In this document: piece by piece, positions 35,230 to 44,833 of the stretch
How the letters are laid out: each line of letters begins with the position of its first letter
How positions within the stretch are numbered: the stretch's first letter is position 1
Assembly: GCA_017643645.1 (NCBI GenBank)
Contig: JAEPNB010000005.1
Span: 62,001-126,000, forward strand
Direction of reading: 5' to 3'
DNA length: 64,000 nt
Origin: Balneola sp.
GTDB taxonomy: Bacteria > Bacteroidota > Rhodothermia > Balneolales > Balneolaceae
Made by a program: the position numbers and the translations under genes
Notes under the pieces: model-generated
Told to the model about the DNA's origin: nothing
Seen by the model: only the letters and a program-made list of their open reading frames with translations
Database searches by the model: none

Positions 35230-35742
35230 TCAGGTTTTCTTTAACTGATAATGATCACTAATTATCTGAAGTCCTGTTTTTGAATCTTTTTCGGGTTCAC
35301 TGTTAAGGTGCTCAAAATTAAATTTTTTGAGCACTTTTTTTATACTTTGATTATTGGTGTCAATAAACCCGTTAATTGCAATAAGGCCCATTTCATCAAA
35401 TCCGAATGAAATAACTGTTTTCATGATCTCTGAAGCAAATCCCTTTCCCCAAAACTGAGGTAAAACCCAGCAACCTATTTCAGCAGACTTTCTTTGATGA
35501 TCCCAATCATTAAAACCTGCAGCGCCTATCCAGTTTCCGGTTGATTTGTCCTGAGCTTTCCACCAAATCCCTTTTCTCTTATCTATTAATGAACTATACC
35601 ATACCATTTGTTCTTGTGTTTCTTCAATGCTATTGAAGTGAACACCATAGAACCGGGTTAACTCAGGATTTGAAAGCGCTTTATATATAAATTCAAGATC
35701 GTCAGAATCTATTTTCTTAAACTTTAGCATTTTATTATTCAT
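35230..35742 (-). CDS. GNAT-family N-acetyltransferase (RimJ/RimL-like)
   Basis: 170 residues with the GNAT fold: GCWVLPQFWGKGFASEIMKTVISFGFDEMGLIAINGFIDTNNQSIKKVLKKFNF carries the acetyl-CoA pyrophosphate loop (Q-x-W-G-K-G-F-A type) and the N-x-x-S-x-x-x-x-K motif. Substrates of this subfamily include ribosomal proteins and small amines; which one is not evident. The convergent stop abuts the upstream plus-strand gene. Confidence 0.88.
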   Translation of the reverse strand: MNNKMLKFKKIDSDDLEFIYKALSNPELTRFYGVHFNSIEETQEQMVWYSSLIDKRKGIWWKAQDKSTGNWIGAAGFNDWDHQRKSAEIGCWVLPQFWGKGFASEIMKTVISFGFDEMGLIAINGFIDTNNQSIKKVLKKFNFEHLNSEPEKDSKTGLQIISDHYQLKKT

Positions 35743-35790
35743 TCATGCCTCACGAACTAAACAAAAAATATTCATTTATTTTTACTTAGA

Positions 35791-36627
35791 TCAATTACTC
35801 AGGCTGTAGAGTGTTTGAAAATCATCCAGTTGTTCCTGTATTATCAGGTGTGAATCCAACTCTAATTCTCTTTTCATTTGATGATTGCGCTCAGGGCCTA
35901 AAGCATAAAATATATTTAGCTGATCAAGCTCATTTTCAAAATATTTTTTTGTGAACTTATCTTTAAAGGTTTTCTTTGAAATTAATTCTTCAAAATCATC
36001 GATCAATACTTTCGATTTTCCCAGAAAAAAATCGTGTACCAACTTTTTTGAAGCTTTATCTATTTCACAATTAAATCGCAAAGGAGCTAATCTGCCCAGT
36101 AATTGAGAAGGCAGATAGTGTGCACTGTCAATCATTCGATGCTGTAAGTACAATAATCTTAGAAGAGCTCCCAACCCTTTTCTTACTCTGGCATGGCCTT
36201 TAAAACAGCCATACACTTTTGTGTACTCGTCTAAAACTCTCATCGAAAGTCTGAATTCTCTTCTATTTCCCCGCCGTTTTGTTGATATATAATAATACGT
36301 TTCCGGCTTTTTATTGGCGTGATTAAAAGGGGGGCGAAGAGAGCGAATAAGTAAATTCTCTAAGAGTATTGCATCCATTTCTGTTTTACAGATCTCAAAC
36401 CCAATTCGATCAATCTGGGCTATCATGCTTTGTACTTTCTTAGATTTTGAATATCGATAAGACGTAATTCTCTTAAACAGATTCTTCGCCTTACCCACAT
36501 AAAGTACTTCATCCTTTTTTCCATACATGGTGTACACTCCCGGCTCATGAGGGGGTAATTCCATCATTGCAGAATTCACTCTTTCCTTTTGAGTGATTGA
36601 TATGGGTTCAAAAAGATCTAAAGTCAC
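35791..36627 (-). CDS. GIY-YIG nuclease-domain protein, Cho/UvrC-like
   Basis: 278 residues. The N-terminus PGVYTMYGKKDEVLYVGKAKNLFKRITSY is the GIY-YIG core, followed by LLIRSLRPPFN, as in UvrC's N-terminal nuclease and in the E. coli Cho endonuclease. The middle and C-terminus are not UvrC's RNase H-like domain. A role in nucleotide-excision repair incision on the 3' side is likely for this family, but the C-terminal region is unfamiliar. It is a single-gene unit. Confidence 0.78.
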   Translation of the reverse strand: MTLDLFEPISITQKERVNSAMMELPPHEPGVYTMYGKKDEVLYVGKAKNLFKRITSYRYSKSKKVQSMIAQIDRIGFEICKTEMDAILLENLLIRSLRPPFNHANKKPETYYYISTKRRGNRREFRLSMRVLDEYTKVYGCFKGHARVRKGLGALLRLLYLQHRMIDSAHYLPSQLLGRLAPLRFNCEIDKASKKLVHDFFLGKSKVLIDDFEELISKKTFKDKFTKKYFENELDQLNIFYALGPERNHQMKRELELDSHLIIQEQLDDFQTLYSLSN

Positions 36628-36657
36628 TTAATAATATTATGTGAATCGAAATATTTC

Positions 36658-37827
36658 CTATTTACTGATCTCAAAATTTACTGAATACACCGTATTTCCC
36701 CACACCAATTTTAACACGCCACCACTTCCTTCTTCTTCCACAAGAATAGTAAAGCCTTCGGTGCTGTCTTCTTTTTCAGAAACTGTCATTGGAACTCTGC
36801 CTAAATCCCGTTCCTGATCATAGGTTTGTCCATTTTGTCCTGTTTGTTTATTGATGATGAGTGTACCACCATCTTTTTCGGGAATAGTAAACAGAGTGTA
36901 TTCACCTGCCGGCATTTTCACTTCACCGAATTCCAGATCTGAAGATGTTTTAAAGTGAGTTGCTCTGTTGGCTCCTGTTCTCCACCTTTCACCAAAAGGA
37001 ACAATACCTCCAAACAAATGCCTGCCTCTTCTTTGAGGAGATCCATAAGAAACGTTAACTACTGCATTTCCAATTGTAAATTCTTCTTCAATAGCACCGG
37101 ATAAAGACCCGAATGGATTCCCTTGTTTATCAGATGCCGCAAACCTCTTTGCAATACTGTATATTTCAATATCATTTTTTCGTTTTACGGTAAGTTTTCT
37201 GGTCGTCTGAGAAGCATCCAGTTCAACAATGTTACCGTTCTTATCTACATTTACACCCATTACTCCACGTGAAGGGTGGCGTATCGTCATAGAGTCAGAA
37301 TCTATTTTTGCAATAATAAAAGTAGAAGCTCTGCTCCCGGTAAGTAATCTTTGATCAATACTGTCAGCGGTTGTTTCCATTGCATTATTGAAAGCAATCT
37401 CAAAAGGCCAGTGAACCATATCTATAAAAGGAAGTATTCCTTCTTCATATCCTGATTTTATGATCCTGTAGGAACCGTCGTTAGTTAGAACAGATACTTC
37501 AAGTGAGTCACCGTTTCTTTTATAAGACCTTTCCAATACACCTTCAGAATCAAAACCACTTTCCAGATCAAAATCTGTTATGGTCATTTCTTCAATGCCG
37601 CCATTTTCTGTCAGGCTTAATTCATATGATTTAAGAGACGTTCTTGGGCTTCGGAGTACAACCTTTGCTGAAATTGAATTATCCGTTTTTTCGAATTTTT
37701 CAACCGCTAATGTATCGTTACCAAGTAAAGTTACATATCCTGCATTCTTTGAGGTTTCTGTGTAGTTAGTGCATGACAGAAAAACACATACAGAAGCTAT
37801 AAATATCCCGACATTATACTTTTTCAT
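36658..37827 (-). CDS. DUF2911-family lipoprotein
   Basis: 389 residues with a lipobox FLSC near residue 19. The C-terminal 140 residues (SPQRRGRHLFGGIVPFGERWRTGANRATHF, KMPAGEYTLFTIP) are a DUF2911 domain, a common secreted Bacteroidota family of unknown function. The N-terminal half is a separate beta-rich domain, not recognised. It is followed upstream, after 23 bp, by the response regulator on the same strand, so co-transcription is possible. Confidence 0.8.
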   Translation of the reverse strand: MKKYNVGIFIASVCVFLSCTNYTETSKNAGYVTLLGNDTLAVEKFEKTDNSISAKVVLRSPRTSLKSYELSLTENGGIEEMTITDFDLESGFDSEGVLERSYKRNGDSLEVSVLTNDGSYRIIKSGYEEGILPFIDMVHWPFEIAFNNAMETTADSIDQRLLTGSRASTFIIAKIDSDSMTIRHPSRGVMGVNVDKNGNIVELDASQTTRKLTVKRKNDIEIYSIAKRFAASDKQGNPFGSLSGAIEEEFTIGNAVVNVSYGSPQRRGRHLFGGIVPFGERWRTGANRATHFKTSSDLEFGEVKMPAGEYTLFTIPEKDGGTLIINKQTGQNGQTYDQERDLGRVPMTVSEKEDSTEGFTILVEEEGSGGVLKLVWGNTVYSVNFEISK

Positions 37828-37850
37828 GATTCTGTTTTTTCACTTTGTGG

Positions 37851-38249
37851 TTAAGATAAAATCTTTTTTAAAGCAGCCACCTGAACAGGTTTTTTAATAA
37901 AGTCCGAAACTTTTTCATCCCATTCAATTTTGTAGAGATCCTCAGTATTGGTATCCACTCTGGAACTGATTACAAAGATCTCGACTTCTTTTTCAGCCTT
38001 CGATCTGATCGCGTCAAATTCTTTTAAAAAATCCCACCCATTCATTTCAGGCATGTCAATATCCAGCAAAATCAGATCCGGAAGACCTGCACCGGATTCC
38101 ATCATCTCCTGTATACCATCAAGTGCTTTTCTTCCATTTTCAAAAGTTATTACATCATTTTCAGGTAAGTGACTTTTAATGATCTTTTTAACCCCGAATG
38201 TATACACTTTGTCGTCATCAATTATACAAACGCTTTTTGTCTTGCTCAT
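37851..38249 (-). CDS. Single-domain response regulator
   Basis: 132 residues of receiver fold with the acidic pair IIDDD near residue 10, the phosphorylation site ILLDIDMPEMNGWDF (D about 63), the threonine/serine region FVISS and the conserved lysine in FIKKPV. No output domain, so it works by protein contact. It overlaps the histidine kinase stop by 4 bp (ATGA), marking the pair as a phosphorelay. Confidence 0.92.
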   Translation of the reverse strand: MSKTKSVCIIDDDKVYTFGVKKIIKSHLPENDVITFENGRKALDGIQEMMESGAGLPDLILLDIDMPEMNGWDFLKEFDAIRSKAEKEVEIFVISSRVDTNTEDLYKIEWDEKVSDFIKKPVQVAALKKILS

Positions 38250-40843
38250 GTTAATCTAATTTTAAATGTTGTTCCCTTTCCGGGTGTGCTTTCCACTTCG
38301 ATTGATCCTCCAAGTGACTCAATCTGATTTTTTGTTATAAATAACCCAATTCCTTTCGAATTTTCATTTCCATGAAATGTTTTATACATCCCAAATAACT
38401 TGTCCCCGTGTTTGTCCAGATCAATACCTAATCCATTGTCCGAAACTTCCAGGAACGGATGTCCATTTTCTTCGTAAAGGTCTATGCTCACTTTAGCCTT
38501 TTTATCCGGATCTCTGTACTTAATTGCATTTGAAATCAGATTCAAAGTAATGCTTTCAAGATACGCAGGATTATACTCTATGGTTAAATCATCATCGATG
38601 TTTTCTTCAAACTGTATGTTATAGGACAGAATATCCGATATCAGAATCTCTTTTACCTTTCGGATCATTTCAGCAGGTTTTAATTCTTTCAGATCCTTTT
38701 CTGTTTTATACTGCTGATCAATAATTTCATTTAGATCTTCTATAGAAACATTCAGTCTTTCTGAAGCAGTCTTCAGATATCCTAACAATTCTTCTTTTTC
38801 TTCTTCCGACTCCTCCACATCAAACAGAGATAAAAGCATAGATATATTTCCTGCGTGATTTCTAAGATTATGCGACACGATGTGAGCAAAATTCAATAAC
38901 CTTTTATTTTGCTCTCCTACAATATCCAGCGTTTCATTAAGCTGCATCTCTTTTTGTTTTCGCTGAGAAATATCCGTTACTACAGCCAGTACTGCAGGAT
39001 CATCTGATCCCTCTTGCTGGAAAGGAACTTTTATGGTTTGATGGTACACTTCATTTCCTGAAGCATCCGTAGATTTTATTTCCGGGATAAAAAGTGTTTC
39101 TCCGGTTTTAACGACCTTAACATCTGCAGCGTGATACCCTTTAGCCAACTGTTCCGGAACCCCAAGATCTATATCTTTTTTACCAATAATCTCCTTTTCT
39201 GACAGCCCAAAAAATTCTCGTGTAGCTTTATTCGCCATCAGGTACTTCCCATCGAGGTCCTTAACAAATATAAGATTTGGGACGTTATCCAAAACAGACT
39301 CAAACTGCTTTCTCAACCTGTCATTCAGTTCAGATATGGACTTCTCTCTGGTAATATCAGATAAGAATCCCGATGATAGAACAGATCCATCAGACTGTAG
39401 TTCCGGATTTGCCCTTCCTCTTACCCATCGAAGCCCTTTTCGAGGCAATATAACCTTGAACTCACAACTCCATTCTTGTTGGGTTTTCACAGACCAAGTT
39501 ATGGACTTCATTACTTTGGCAATATCTTCTTTATGAACCAATCTCAGCAATGGCTTCATGCTCGATCTCAAGTCTTCCGGCTTAAGCTCAAGCACTTCCC
39601 TGATTCCTTCACTTACAAACGGGAAACTAACTTTCTCTTTCGCATCAACTCTATGCAAGTACAAAAATCCGGGAGCTTGCTCAGATAGTTTTGTAAATAA
39701 CTTATCTCTGTCTTTTAACTTTTCTTCGGCTTCTTTTTGTTGTGTGATGTCTCGTATATAACCATAACCGAGTATACTGTTGTCCTTTTCAATTTCAAGA
39801 GTTGCATTTCCCCTAAGCCATCTCGTTCCTTTTTTTGGAAGCTGAACTCTGTAATCACAATTCCATTCACTTTTTGATTCAACAGCCTTTTTCAAAGAAT
39901 TTGTAAACTTTTTTCTGTCTTCAGGGTGTATTCTGGATCGTATACCTTCAACATTTTCTTTTACATCAGCAGGCTCCAGCTCATAAATATCTTTAATTCC
40001 TTTACTGGCAAAGGGGAAGCAAGAAGTTCCGTCTTCGTTAAATTTATATTGATAGAAGAAGCCGGGAACGTGTTTCGAAAGTCGCTGAAACATCTCATCG
40101 CTTTCTTTCAATTTCTTTTTGGCTATCTGCTCTTCAGTTATATCCCTGGTAATACCGTAAGTGCCTATTAAAACTCCATTCCCATCATACAAAGGCATTT
40201 TACTTGTTGATGCCCATGTCACTTGAGATGAATCATCTGCATAAACTTCCTTTTCAATTTTGTTAAAAATTGGCTTTTCAGTTTTAATGATTTTCTGTTC
40301 ATCATTAAATGCAGGTCTTGCATGTTCATCATCAAAAAAATCAAAATCAGTTTTACCGATTATATCTGATGGATCATCCAACCCAAATTTTTCTGCACAG
40401 GCTTTATTAATTTTTATAAACCGACTTTCGAGATCTTTGAAATAAACGCTTTCGCGAATATTATCCATCAATCGGGTAAAAAAGAGAGCCTCTTTATTCA
40501 CAGAGAGTGTAAAATCATCCGGAGAGGAACCCAGTTCGGCGTATCCCGCCATCTTGCTGATACCACCTTCGCTGTTCCTTTCAATAGCTTCACCCAACCA
40601 TTCCACAAAATATTGTGATCCATTCACAATGTGCTGTGTTTTTCTATAAAAAGGAATATTTTCACTTACTTCAGCGCTACAAAAAGCTTTCAGAATCTCC
40701 TCTTTAAAGTTTTCGGGAACAAGGTCAGCATCTTCTCCAAAAAATTTTAAAAAAGTAAGTCCTAAATTCAATTCTTTAGATTGAATATTCCATACCCAAC
40801 TGGATTTGGGTATCTCTTTTCTATGTGGTTCAATCAATTTCAT
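38246..40843 (-). CDS. Soluble multi-PAS sensor histidine kinase
   Basis: 865 residues without membrane segments: an N-terminal PAS-like region, three or four PAS/PAC blocks (for example IRESVYFKDLESRFIKIN near 128, FFYQYKFNEDGT, FLYLHRVDAKE, VPNLIFVKDLDGKYLMAN), then a histidine box FAHIVSHNLRNHAGN near 650 and an ATPase domain with NLISNAIKYR, VSDNGLGID and SKGIGLFITKNQIESLGG. The SHNLRNH H-box is the form common in Bacteroidota. It signals to the overlapping single-domain response regulator. The sensed stimulus is unknown. Confidence 0.92.
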   Translation of the reverse strand: MKLIEPHRKEIPKSSWVWNIQSKELNLGLTFLKFFGEDADLVPENFKEEILKAFCSAEVSENIPFYRKTQHIVNGSQYFVEWLGEAIERNSEGGISKMAGYAELGSSPDDFTLSVNKEALFFTRLMDNIRESVYFKDLESRFIKINKACAEKFGLDDPSDIIGKTDFDFFDDEHARPAFNDEQKIIKTEKPIFNKIEKEVYADDSSQVTWASTSKMPLYDGNGVLIGTYGITRDITEEQIAKKKLKESDEMFQRLSKHVPGFFYQYKFNEDGTSCFPFASKGIKDIYELEPADVKENVEGIRSRIHPEDRKKFTNSLKKAVESKSEWNCDYRVQLPKKGTRWLRGNATLEIEKDNSILGYGYIRDITQQKEAEEKLKDRDKLFTKLSEQAPGFLYLHRVDAKEKVSFPFVSEGIREVLELKPEDLRSSMKPLLRLVHKEDIAKVMKSITWSVKTQQEWSCEFKVILPRKGLRWVRGRANPELQSDGSVLSSGFLSDITREKSISELNDRLRKQFESVLDNVPNLIFVKDLDGKYLMANKATREFFGLSEKEIIGKKDIDLGVPEQLAKGYHAADVKVVKTGETLFIPEIKSTDASGNEVYHQTIKVPFQQEGSDDPAVLAVVTDISQRKQKEMQLNETLDIVGEQNKRLLNFAHIVSHNLRNHAGNISMLLSLFDVEESEEEKEELLGYLKTASERLNVSIEDLNEIIDQQYKTEKDLKELKPAEMIRKVKEILISDILSYNIQFEENIDDDLTIEYNPAYLESITLNLISNAIKYRDPDKKAKVSIDLYEENGHPFLEVSDNGLGIDLDKHGDKLFGMYKTFHGNENSKGIGLFITKNQIESLGGSIEVESTPGKGTTFKIRLT

Positions 40844-40849
40844 TTAATG

Positions 40850-42505
40850 CTACTTGAGTTCCTCCAGCATTTTAAGTCTTGTAGCTTCAAATTCGTCGCC
40901 TTGTTTCCATGATTGTAATTTATCATCATTCAATGCTCTGAAACCTACCTCAAAAAATAACCTAGTATCTTTAACAGCTCCTGCTATATCCCAGTACTCA
41001 TTAATTTCGTCGTTCACAGAATGATAATTAGCAGCTGAAACACTGTCTACCGTTTCGGCATATCCTTCGGGTTTATTTATAAATTCATTTCCCGGATTTG
41101 GAAAAATAGCAGGTATCCCAACTTTTGCCATGTTGAAATGATCTGATCTATAGAAAATTCCTTGTTCAGGATTGGCATCCGGCTTTACTGTCCTGCCTTG
41201 CTCTTCCGCCACTTCCACAACTTTATCTGCTAATGTATTTCTTCCATAACCGATAATTACCAGATCATTAGTCTCTCCGTATACATTCATCCCATCCAGA
41301 TTAATGTTTCCGGTTACTTTTCCGGGATGTACTGTTGGATTCTCTGCCCAATATTGCGAGCCTAGCAATCCAACTTCCTCAGCTCCAACAACTACAGCAA
41401 GCACACTTCTTTTTAATTTCGACTGAATGGATTTGTACGCTTTCATTGACTCCAACACGGCACTAACTCCCGCGGCATTATCTTCCGCACCATTATTTAC
41501 CGAGTCACCATCAATGGGTTTTGTAATTCCTAAATGATCATAATGCGCTGTTAAAACTAAATATTCGTCCTTTAATTCAGAATCATTTCCTTCGATTTTC
41601 GCAATTACATTTCTGGAATTAATATCTCTGTATTCAGCTTCTATGCTTACTGAAAGTCCTGTGTTTTTTAATTCAACAGGTTCAAAATCCGGAGAATCCG
41701 CCGCTTTCAGCATCTCATCTATGTCAAGTCCCGCTTGGTTGAACAGAGTTTTACCGGCTTCATAAGTTACCCAGCCATTCATTTCTGTATTTCCTTTATC
41801 TGCATTTTCATCGCTCTTCACATAAAAGCGCTCTCTGCTCCATCCATTTGAAACTACTCCCCAACCATAACCCGCTGTTTGTGTAGTATGAATTATGATC
41901 GCTCCCAGAGCTCCCATTTCTTTGGCTTTCTCATACTTATAAGTATACCGACCATAATACAATCTCGTCTTCCCTCCAAAAAGATCTTCGTCATATTCAG
42001 GGTCATTATTTTTAATAATTATGACCTTCCCTTTTACATCCACGCCTTTAAAGTCATCCCAGTTTTCTTCAGGCGCCTGAATTCCATAGCCAACATAAAC
42101 CAGTTCAGCATCTTTGATGTCTACACTTTCACTTTGATTTGAAGGCCACGCCACAAAATCCTCAAAAAAAGTAAATGTGTTAATTGTACTCCTTCTTGAA
42201 GGTCTCCGTACTTCCATGGAATGGCTCATCGTTTTTTGTCCTAACAAAGGAAAGTGCTGAACATAACTTCCGTCTTCAACACCTGAGGTTACTCCTATAG
42301 CTTTGAATTGCTCTACCAAATAATTTACGGATTTCTCTTCTCCTTCCGTACCGGTACTTCTTCCCAAAAATTCATCCGATGAAAGCGTTTCGATATGATT
42401 CATCATACCGTCTTTAGTTATTAATTGAGCGGCATTATCCACTTTCGAATTTGTACAGGATATTCCTGTTGCTGCTAGTAAAATTAATACAAAAAGCTTT
42501 TTCAT
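40850..42505 (-). CDS. M28-family metallopeptidase lipoprotein
   Basis: 551 residues; lipobox TGISC near residue 17. It has a PA (protease-associated) insert (about 100-280, with NWDDFKGVDVKGKVIIIKNND) and the M28 zinc ligands in LTAHYDHLG, GAEDNAAGVSAVLE, VVGAEEVGLLGSQYW, NLDGMNVYG and the late ANYHSVNDE. M28 enzymes are aminopeptidases or carboxypeptidases acting in the periplasm or at the surface. It ends 6 bp before the histidine-kinase start, so they may share a transcript. Confidence 0.93.
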   Translation of the reverse strand: MKKLFVLILLAATGISCTNSKVDNAAQLITKDGMMNHIETLSSDEFLGRSTGTEGEEKSVNYLVEQFKAIGVTSGVEDGSYVQHFPLLGQKTMSHSMEVRRPSRRSTINTFTFFEDFVAWPSNQSESVDIKDAELVYVGYGIQAPEENWDDFKGVDVKGKVIIIKNNDPEYDEDLFGGKTRLYYGRYTYKYEKAKEMGALGAIIIHTTQTAGYGWGVVSNGWSRERFYVKSDENADKGNTEMNGWVTYEAGKTLFNQAGLDIDEMLKAADSPDFEPVELKNTGLSVSIEAEYRDINSRNVIAKIEGNDSELKDEYLVLTAHYDHLGITKPIDGDSVNNGAEDNAAGVSAVLESMKAYKSIQSKLKRSVLAVVVGAEEVGLLGSQYWAENPTVHPGKVTGNINLDGMNVYGETNDLVIIGYGRNTLADKVVEVAEEQGRTVKPDANPEQGIFYRSDHFNMAKVGIPAIFPNPGNEFINKPEGYAETVDSVSAANYHSVNDEINEYWDIAGAVKDTRLFFEVGFRALNDDKLQSWKQGDEFEATRLKMLEELK

Positions 42506-42615
42506 TGTTAGAGATCGTTGGTTATTCTTTTATCCAACGAGTATAAATACTTTTCGGCACTTTTGTGAATTTGATTAGATACTTTATAGTCTAATTTCGT
42601 TAAAACTTTTATTTC

Positions 42616-43440
42616 ATGACATCATTTAGAGACAAAACAGTTTTAATTACCGGTGCAGCCAGTGGTATCGGCTTTATCATGGGGCGATTAGCTCTGGAAA
42701 AAGGTGCGAAACATCTGGTGATGTGGGATATAAATCCTGAATCTCTTTCTGCCTCGGCCGACAAACTGACATCAAAAGGATATTCCGTTTCTATGAATGT
42801 GGTGGATGTACGGGATATAGAACAAGTAGCTAGCGCGGCTGAGAATGTAATCAACGAACAAGGTCGTGTAGATATACTAATTAATAACGCGGGGGTTATA
42901 GTTGGAAAGTCTTTTGCTACTCATTCTTATGATGAGATTGAAAACACAATGACGGTAAATTCTTTGGGATTGATGTACGTTGCCAGAGCGTTTCTTCCCA
43001 ACATGATCAAAAAAGAATTCGGTAGAATTATAAATATAGCATCTGCGGCAGGGCTTTCTCCAAATCCTGGAATGACTGTTTATGTAGCGAGTAAATGGGC
43101 AGCGGTTGGCTGGTCCGACTCGCTTCGTATAGAGTTGGAACAAGATCATGAAAACATAAAGGTTTTAACTGTAATGCCTAGCTATATAAACACTGGAATG
43201 TTTGATGGAGTTAAAGCGCCATTACTTATTCCGGTTCTTGACCCCGAAAAAATATCGGCTAAAATTCTGAATGCAGTTGAAAAGGAGAAAATCTATCTCA
43301 GAGAGCCTTTTATGGTGAAACTGAGCCCTTTTATACGAGGTATTCTGCCGGCAAGAGTTTATGATTTTGTAGCAGGAAATCTTCTGAAAGTGTATAGCTC
43401 AATGGATACATTCAGAGGAAGAAAAGGAGATAAAATTTGA
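42616..43440 (+). CDS. Short-chain dehydrogenase/reductase
   Basis: 274 residues with TGAASGIGFIMG near the N-terminus, NNAGVIVG, the catalytic IASAAG serine and YVASKWAAVG Tyr-Lys pair, and a hydrophobic C-terminal region like that of the acyl/lipid-acting 'classical 2' SDRs. The start is 110 bp from the divergent M28 gene. It overlaps the aldehyde dehydrogenase by 4 bp, and that pairing suggests alcohol-aldehyde-acid oxidation of fatty substrates. Confidence 0.92.
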   Translation: MTSFRDKTVLITGAASGIGFIMGRLALEKGAKHLVMWDINPESLSASADKLTSKGYSVSMNVVDVRDIEQVASAAENVINEQGRVDILINNAGVIVGKSFATHSYDEIENTMTVNSLGLMYVARAFLPNMIKKEFGRIINIASAAGLSPNPGMTVYVASKWAAVGWSDSLRIELEQDHENIKVLTVMPSYINTGMFDGVKAPLLIPVLDPEKISAKILNAVEKEKIYLREPFMVKLSPFIRGILPARVYDFVAGNLLKVYSSMDTFRGRKGDKI

Positions 43441-44810
43441 AGGAACTACAGGCACACCTTGATAAACAAAAGAAGTTCTTCCAAACCGGAAAAACAAAGG
43501 AAATAGCTTATCGAATTGCACAGCTTAAAAAGCTAAAGCAGCTCCTTATTGACAATGAACAATTATTGATCGAAGAAGTTCACAAAGATTTTCAGAAATC
43601 CGCATTCGAAACTTATGTAACCGAGATCGGGCTTGTTATCACTGATATAAATTTTACGCTAAAGAATATTGAATCCTGGACTAAGCAACAGTCCGTTTCT
43701 ACCCCCATTGTAAATTTTCCTTCAAAGAATTTTATAATCACCGAGCCTTATGGATCTGCTCTTATTATCGCACCATGGAACTATCCTATTTTACTTTCGC
43801 TACAACCGCTGGTTGGGGCAATAGCTGCGGGTAATACCGTGATCTTAAAGCCTTCTGAACTTACCCCAAATACTTCTTCAGCCCTTGAAAAATTACTCTC
43901 AGAAAGCTTTGAGCCTGAATTTTTGAAAGTATTGCTCGGTGGAGTGGAAGAATCTTCTGTTTTGGTTAAAATGGATTTCGATTACATTTTTTTTACAGGA
44001 AGCACACGGGTAGGAAAAATTATAATGAGAGAAGCCGCCGAACGATTAACGCCTCTTACTTTAGAATTAGGAGGAAAAAGCCCTTGTATAGTAGATAAAA
44101 CAGCAAATCTTGAAATTTCCGCTAAACGTATTGCGTGGGGAAAATTCGTAAACGCAGGGCAAACGTGTGTAGCCCCAGATTATTTATTGGTTGAAGAATC
44201 GATCAAAGATGAGCTTTTAATTCATCTGAAAAATTCGATTCACCAGCTATATGGCAATGAACCCAAAGAAAGCCCGGATTTCCCTAGAATTATTAATGAC
44301 GCCCATTTTGACCGATTGGCAGCACTTATGAGTGACGGGGAAACTGTAATCGGAGGTGAATCCGATAAAGAAAAAAGGTACATCGCTCCAACCATACTCA
44401 ACAATATCTCCCTTGAAGATAAAATTATGCAGGATGAGATCTTCGGACCAATTCTTCCGGTTTTGGATTATACTTCAGTTGAGGATTGCATATCCATAAT
44501 CAATGCTCGTCCCCGACCGCTCGCACTATATATATTTACTTCCGATCAGAAGCTTGAAGATCATATTTTGAATGCTGTTTCATTTGGTGGGGGAGCAGTA
44601 AACGATACCATTGCTCAACTTGGAAATCATCATCTGAGTTTTGGTGGAGTGGGCGCCAGTGGGTTTGGGTCATACCACGGAAAATCCAGTTTTGATTCCT
44701 TCTCTCATAAGAAAAGTGTTATGAAAAAACCATTCTGGCCGGATGTGCCCATCCGTTATGCCCCTTATGATGATCTGAAATTGGGACTGGTAAAGAAGGT
44801 TTTGAAGTAA
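43437..44810 (+). CDS. Aldehyde dehydrogenase, class 3-like
   Basis: The start is a TTG at 43437, overlapping the SDR stop (TTGA), which is the only in-frame start that fits. 457 residues, shorter than most ALDHs and like the fatty-aldehyde (ALDH3) type. The glutamate is in LELGGKSPC and the nucleophile cysteine in NAGQTCVAPDY. A hydrophobic basic tail (KPFWPDVPIRYAP...KLGLVKKVLK) may bind membrane. It oxidises fatty or aromatic aldehydes with NAD(P). Translationally coupled to the upstream SDR. Confidence 0.93.
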   Translation: MKELQAHLDKQKKFFQTGKTKEIAYRIAQLKKLKQLLIDNEQLLIEEVHKDFQKSAFETYVTEIGLVITDINFTLKNIESWTKQQSVSTPIVNFPSKNFIITEPYGSALIIAPWNYPILLSLQPLVGAIAAGNTVILKPSELTPNTSSALEKLLSESFEPEFLKVLLGGVEESSVLVKMDFDYIFFTGSTRVGKIIMREAAERLTPLTLELGGKSPCIVDKTANLEISAKRIAWGKFVNAGQTCVAPDYLLVEESIKDELLIHLKNSIHQLYGNEPKESPDFPRIINDAHFDRLAALMSDGETVIGGESDKEKRYIAPTILNNISLEDKIMQDEIFGPILPVLDYTSVEDCISIINARPRPLALYIFTSDQKLEDHILNAVSFGGGAVNDTIAQLGNHHLSFGGVGASGFGSYHGKSSFDSFSHKKSVMKKPFWPDVPIRYAPYDDLKLGLVKKVLK

Positions 44811-44833
44811 ATATATTAGTTTACATTTTAACT

